Shown: piece by piece, positions 5,287 to 8,360 of the stretch
Numbering within the stretch: the stretch's first letter is position 1
How the letters are laid out: every line of letters begins with the position of its first letter
Source: Pseudomonadota bacterium
Lineage (GTDB): Bacteria > Myxococcota_A > Polyangia > Polyangiales > Polyangiaceae
Reading direction: 5' to 3'
Assembly: GCA_023460875.1 (NCBI GenBank)
Contig: JAEWOQ010000459.1
Span: 1-8,360, forward strand
Length of the DNA stretch: 8,360 nucleotides
Position numbers and translations under genes: made by a program
The notes under the pieces: generated by a model
The model's database searches: none
Told to the model about the DNA's origin: nothing
The model's input: only the letters and a program-made list of their open reading frames with translations

Positions 5287-5417
5287 GCAGAGACGGAGCA
5301 ACGCTCCCCTCGCAGAACCCCAGCGGCCCAGAAAATCCCCCTCCTCTCCCCCCCTTCCCTTTTTTGGGCCGCTGCTTTTTCCACGCGGCCCGGGTCATCC
5401 CCGGGCCGCGTTTTTTT
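5287..5417 (+). ncRNA. Candidate sigma-54-driven small RNA, about 131 nt
   Basis: The region between the sigma-54 promoter and the terminator would give an RNA of about 131 nt with three stem-loops. SL1: GGAGC/GCTCC (5295-5299 with 5303-5307, loop AAC), possibly extended by GAGG/CCTC at 5284-5287 with 5308-5311. SL2: CAGCGGCCCA/TGGGCCGCTG (5321-5330 with 5365-5374), with an extra AAAA/TTTT pairing inside and a pyrimidine loop of about 25 nt that includes CCUCC and a run of seven C (5348-5354). SL3: the terminator. No start codon with a plausible frame and ribosome site lies in it. The C-rich exposed loop is the type of seed that pairs with Shine-Dalgarno regions. Size, promoter class, three stem-loops and the C7 run recall Pxr of Myxococcus xanthus as I remember it; homology is unproven. 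Alternatively it is an attenuated leader of the gene at 5571. Confidence 0.68.
5383..5417 (+). terminator. Strong intrinsic terminator
   Basis: CGCGGCCCGGG (5384-5394) and CCCGGGCCGCG (5400-5410) form a perfect 11-bp stem with the loop TCATC. A5383-T5411 extends it to 12 bp, and it is followed by seven T (5411-5417). It ends the candidate small RNA and separates it from the gene at 5571. Confidence 0.92.
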
Positions 5418-5570
5418 ATCCATGGGACCGGCCCCTCTAGCGCCCCGGGGCTCGAGGTGGACAATCGACCGAGGGATTCCTCGTCCCGGACCTGCGCGTG
5501 AGGCGTAGACCGGGTAGGTTGTTCAAGTCATTCCTTATCGAGGTCGACCCGGACGGGGCGGCTTCCGACC
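5418..5570. other. Spacer between the small RNA terminator and the heme-motif lipoprotein gene
   Basis: No coding region or convincing promoter is seen here. It holds a 10-bp perfect palindrome GCCCCGGGGC (5442-5451) and a small hairpin CGAGG-GATT-CCTCG near 5470-5483. A less GC-rich stretch (5516-5541) is the likeliest place for the promoter of the downstream gene, but no -35/-10 pair at normal spacing can be assigned. Confidence 0.4.
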
Positions 5571-7457
5571 ATGCGTCCTCGAACTTACTTATCCCTCGCC
5601 TTGGCGTTCGGTCAGCTGCTCGTCAGCTGCACGGACACCACCGAGCCCCCAGCCGACGCGGCGCTCTTCCCTCCGACGGGCACCAATGGAGTGGGCGGCT
5701 CGTTGTTCGGCGGGGGAGACAGCGGCGCGGACCAGCTCTCGGAGCTGGTCCGCACCTGCGAGGCCGAGTGCCTGCATTTCCCCGAAGAGCCGATCCTCGT
5801 CGGAGTCGACGCGTCCATGATCTCGGTGTTTGGAGGCGCGGAGGAGGGCACCGCTCCGGGCGGCTGCGTCCTCGAGCCCCAGGACGACTCCATGGTGCCG
5901 CCGAACTGGCTGCGGCCCCGCTTCCGTTGGACTCCGCTGCCCGGTGAGACCCTCTGGGAGGTGCGCGTGCAAGCGGATCGCGAGAAGCACGATCTGCGCG
6001 CCTACACCAACGAGCCGCTGTGGACCATGCCCGCGGACATCTGGCGAGCCGCGGCCCGCAACGACTACGGCGACACGTTGACCGTCGTGGTGCGCGGCTA
6101 CGAGCCGGCGAGCGGCGCCGTGAGCCGCAGCACGAGCCGCCTGCACATCGCCCCGGTGCTCGCGGAGGGCGCCATGGTCTACTGGGGCGCCGACGGCCCC
6201 GTCACGATGGGCGGCAAGAGCCACCTCTACGGCTTCAGCATCGGGGAGGAGGGCACCTTGGACGCCCTGCGCGTCGAGCAGGTCGCCGAGTTCCCGGTGC
6301 TCGAGGCCAACGGCGAGATGAAGCGTGAGGAGTTCGGTAGCGGCCCTGGTGAGGTGCGCTGCATCGGCTGCCACACCTCGACGCCCGACGGGGACGCGGT
6401 GGCCTTCACGGACGGCTGGCCCTGGAACACGGTGATCTCATCGATCCGCGAGGAGAACCGCGGCGCGCGGCCGAGCTGGGTCTCTCAGGCGAGCTCTCGG
6501 ATCATCCAGCAGCCTTGGCTCGGCGCGCCGACGTTCTCGAGCGGCGACTGGGCCACCGGGCGTCGCTACATGGTGCAGTCCTTCGGGGATCCGACGAACG
6601 TCGGCTGGCCCGGCGCCAACCAGAACCAGACGGGACAGGATCGGCTCGTGTGGTTCGATCTGGCCTACCGCGGGACGCTCCCGGACTCGGGCCAGCAGCT
6701 GAACATGGACGTCCCGCCCCTCGAGGGGGTCGCCTTCGGCTTCCTGGCGCGCAACGGGGATCTGCGCGGCGCCGTGAACCCCGCCTGGAGCCACGACGGG
6801 ACCACCGTCGCCTACACCTCGAGCAGCCACACCGCGGACGGCCACCCAGGGCCCGCGCGGGACGCGGACATCTTCGACGGCTCCCCCGAGAACGACATCT
6901 ACCTCGTCCCCTTCAACGACGGCGCGGGCGGCGACGCGCGCCCCCTCGACGGCGCCTCGAGCGACGGCGTGCAGGAGTACTACCCGGACTACTCCCCGGA
7001 CGATCGCTGGATCGCCTTCACGCGGGCGGCCGAGCTGAACGATCGGAAGGTGTATTACCGGGCAGACGGGGAGATCTACATCGTCCCCGCCCAGGGGGGC
7101 GCCCCGGTTCGCCTCGCCGCGAACTCGCCTCCGGCCTGCGGCGGGGAGGTCAGCCCGGGGGTGATCAACAGCTGGCCCAAGTGGTCGCCCGCGGCGCGCA
7201 CCGACGGTGACCGGCGCTACTACTGGCTCGTCTTCTCCTCGGCGCGCTCCTACCCAGAGCAGTTCTCGCTCCCCGCCGATGAGTGGAGCCCCCAGGACAC
7301 GCGCTCATCGCAGCTCTACATGGCGGCGATCGTCGTCGAAGGTGACCAGATCGTCGGCAACCACGCCGCCGTGTACCTCTGGAACCAGACCAAGGACACG
7401 ACCAACCTGACCCCCGCCTGGGACGAATTCCAGATCCCGCCCGTGGTCGTGCGCTGA
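5571..7457 (+). CDS. Lipoprotein with a c-type heme motif and PD40-like beta-propeller repeats
   Basis: This 628-aa protein starts at the ATG at 5571, directly followed by a signal peptide (RPRTYLSLALAFGQ) and a lipobox L17-V18-S19-C20. Residues 21-100 are low-complexity and Gly/Asp-rich. Residues about 105-195 look like a fibronectin-III-type beta sandwich (RPRFRWTPLPGETLWEVRV). A single CxxCH motif, C264-I-G-C267-H268, would bind one c-type heme after export; it runs directly into a PD40-like strand, TPDGDAVAFTDG (271-282). More PD40/TolB-type strands follow at PAWSHDGTTVAYTSSS (404-419), YPDYSPDDRWIAFTRA (471-486) and WPKWSPAARTDGDRRYYWLV (535-554), consistent with a C-terminal beta-propeller. 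Proteins of this general build occur in myxobacteria, but their role is unknown to me: redox sensing, electron transfer or a structural heme are all open. Met residues at 250, 334 or 379 could be axial ligands, though none is favoured. The CxxCH might be coincidental. Confidence 0.88.
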   Translation: MRPRTYLSLALAFGQLLVSCTDTTEPPADAALFPPTGTNGVGGSLFGGGDSGADQLSELVRTCEAECLHFPEEPILVGVDASMISVFGGAEEGTAPGGCVLEPQDDSMVPPNWLRPRFRWTPLPGETLWEVRVQADREKHDLRAYTNEPLWTMPADIWRAAARNDYGDTLTVVVRGYEPASGAVSRSTSRLHIAPVLAEGAMVYWGADGPVTMGGKSHLYGFSIGEEGTLDALRVEQVAEFPVLEANGEMKREEFGSGPGEVRCIGCHTSTPDGDAVAFTDGWPWNTVISSIREENRGARPSWVSQASSRIIQQPWLGAPTFSSGDWATGRRYMVQSFGDPTNVGWPGANQNQTGQDRLVWFDLAYRGTLPDSGQQLNMDVPPLEGVAFGFLARNGDLRGAVNPAWSHDGTTVAYTSSSHTADGHPGPARDADIFDGSPENDIYLVPFNDGAGGDARPLDGASSDGVQEYYPDYSPDDRWIAFTRAAELNDRKVYYRADGEIYIVPAQGGAPVRLAANSPPACGGEVSPGVINSWPKWSPAARTDGDRRYYWLVFSSARSYPEQFSLPADEWSPQDTRSSQLYMAAIVVEGDQIVGNHAAVYLWNQTKDTTNLTPAWDEFQIPPVVVR

Positions 7458-7487
7458 GCCCGCGGTCGCCCGCTCGGCGCCGCTCAG
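7454..7487. terminator. Possible bidirectional terminator between convergent genes
   Basis: CTGAGC (7454-7459) and GCTCAG (7482-7487) form a 6-bp inverted repeat that includes both stop codons of the two convergent genes and encloses 22 bases. The stem is short and there is no T tract, so the call is weak. Confidence 0.22.
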
Positions 7488-8239
7488 ACCCGACAGCGCT
7501 CCAGCGCCGCCGGGAGCACCCGCGCCAGCCGCTCCGCCCACTCCTCCTGGCCCGCTTCGTGGGCGATCAGATCTTGGCGGATCTCCAGCTCCACGTAGAG
7601 GTTCCCCGGGCGCTCTCCGTACACGATCGCCCCGTAGTCGGTCTCCTCGCTGACGCGATAGGGCTCGTTGTCCCCGATGGTGAGCCCCTCCGCCGTGAGC
7701 AGCTCGAGCACCGGCGTGGCGAGCCGCCTGTCGGGGCCGTGCAGCACCCCGCCGTGCCAGCGGCGCGCGTCCCCCCGATAGATGGGCGTGAAGCTGTGGA
7801 GCGCCACGAGCACGGTCGGCTCACCCGCGGCGCTGCGCCGCTCTAGCTCCGCCTCGATGGCGCGGTGGTAAGGCCAGAACACCTCGTCGATACGCGCCGC
7901 GCGCTCCGCGGCGGACAACCCCACGTTGCCGGGGATGTCCGTGTCCTCGCTCCGCACGCAGATCGACGACTCCGACTCCAGGGGCCGATTGCAGTCGATC
8001 ACGAGCCGGCTGTAGCCCTGCAAGATCAGGAAGGCCCCGAGGCGCTCCGCGAGCAGCTCACCCGTCGCGGCGGCGCCGATGTCCCAGGCGATGTGCCTCT
8101 CCAGCTCTTCCGGGGACACCCCCAGGGTCCCCAAGGCCGCGGGGATGCGCCGGCTCGCATGGTCCACCGTGATCAAGAACGGCGACCCTTGGCTCGGTCG
8201 AACGCGGAACGCGGGAGGCTCATCGGGAGAAAGCAGCAT
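7484..8239 (-). CDS. Predicted N-formylglutamate amidohydrolase family enzyme
   Basis: This 251-aa cytoplasmic protein has no signal peptide. It matches the N-formylglutamate amidohydrolase family (PF05013), which hydrolyses N-formyl-L-glutamate to glutamate and formate, the last step of one histidine-degradation route. Motifs in order: TVDHASRRIP (24-33), HIAWDIGA (49-56), RLVIDCNRPL (78-87), VALHSFTPIY (145-154), GDNEPY (189-194) and YVELEIRQDLI (215-225). His27, Asp53, Arg85, His148 and Glu217 are the likely metal or substrate residues by family pattern. The length of about 250 aa and the DHAS and EIRQDLI motifs fit the short COG3931-like subgroup better than classical HutG, so the true substrate may be another N-acyl or formyl amino acid. 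No hut gene is next to it. The ATG at 8239 is the natural start. It converges with the heme-motif lipoprotein gene, with 26 bases between stops. Confidence 0.92.
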   Translation of the reverse strand: MLLSPDEPPAFRVRPSQGSPFLITVDHASRRIPAALGTLGVSPEELERHIAWDIGAAATGELLAERLGAFLILQGYSRLVIDCNRPLESESSICVRSEDTDIPGNVGLSAAERAARIDEVFWPYHRAIEAELERRSAAGEPTVLVALHSFTPIYRGDARRWHGGVLHGPDRRLATPVLELLTAEGLTIGDNEPYRVSEETDYGAIVYGERPGNLYVELEIRQDLIAHEAGQEEWAERLARVLPAALERCRV

Positions 8240-8360
8240 GCCCCCAGCTTACAGGGCCGCCCACGCGGTGGCCCGCTCCCAAGCTCTCGCGCGCTTTCCG
8301 GAGCCTCCCACAGCTCTCGCTCACCCTCCGACGGCGCCCCCCAGAGCCTCCCCCCCCGGT
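8240..8360. other. Upstream region of the amidohydrolase gene with short direct repeats
   Basis: No gene is seen here. CTCCCAAGCTCTCGC (8276-8290) recurs with one inserted base as CTCCCACAGCTCTCGC (8305-8320), and GAGCCTCCC occurs at 8301-8309 and 8344-8352. These may be binding sites in the promoter region of the minus-strand gene or chance repeats. The window ends with a run of eight C (8350-8357). Confidence 0.35.

Noticed and set aside
5260..5508. 82-codon plus-strand frame across the small RNA
   Set aside because: It begins on the sigma-54 promoter itself, upstream of the predicted transcript start, and crosses the terminator; no ribosome binding site or protein character.

Overview
The window is GC-rich (about 70% by eye), with strong G/C third-position bias, few clear Shine-Dalgarno sites, several Ala/Arg-rich lipoprotein signal peptides and a good -24/-12 (sigma-54) promoter. 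Together with a lipoprotein that combines a c-type heme motif and PD40-like propeller repeats, this suggests a myxobacterium or relative (Myxococcota, Polyangia-like). The taxonomic call is inference; no rRNA or tRNA gene is present to anchor it.

Layout. A minus-strand membrane protein is cut by the left edge and contains a 19-nt G homopolymer (227 to 1). Divergent from it is a compact plus-strand operon: an MBOAT O-acyltransferase (313-2097), a small tail-anchored protein (2097-2507) and an outer-envelope lipoprotein (2500-3171), with the last two starts overlapping the preceding stops. A small minus-strand lipoprotein (3682-3185) converges on this operon. Then comes a class I (AroG-type) DAHP synthase on the plus strand (3830-4909), with all catalytic residues and with residues that predict phenylalanine-type feedback control.

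The 660 bases after aroG hold no protein gene but are not empty. They carry a chain of hairpins (4934-5128), then an AT-richer patch with short repeats, then a sigma-54 promoter (5260-5276). About 11 bases downstream begins a candidate small RNA of about 131 nt (5287-5417). It ends in an intrinsic terminator with a perfect 11-12 bp stem and seven T. Its middle hairpin displays a long C-rich loop that includes a run of seven C and a CCUCC anti-Shine-Dalgarno-like sequence. This is the most interesting object in the window. From memory, its architecture resembles the Myxococcus xanthus developmental regulator Pxr.

Downstream are a 628-aa lipoprotein with a CxxCH heme motif and PD40-type beta-propeller repeats (5571-7457), and, convergent to it, a predicted N-formylglutamate amidohydrolase of the short COG3931-like type (8239-7484). 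The last 120 bases are the upstream region of that gene and hold no gene. The protein genes do not form one pathway. The first operon plus the divergent partial gene may concern envelope or polysaccharide modification; aroG begins aromatic amino-acid synthesis; the amidohydrolase would act in amino-acid or formyl-amino-acid breakdown.
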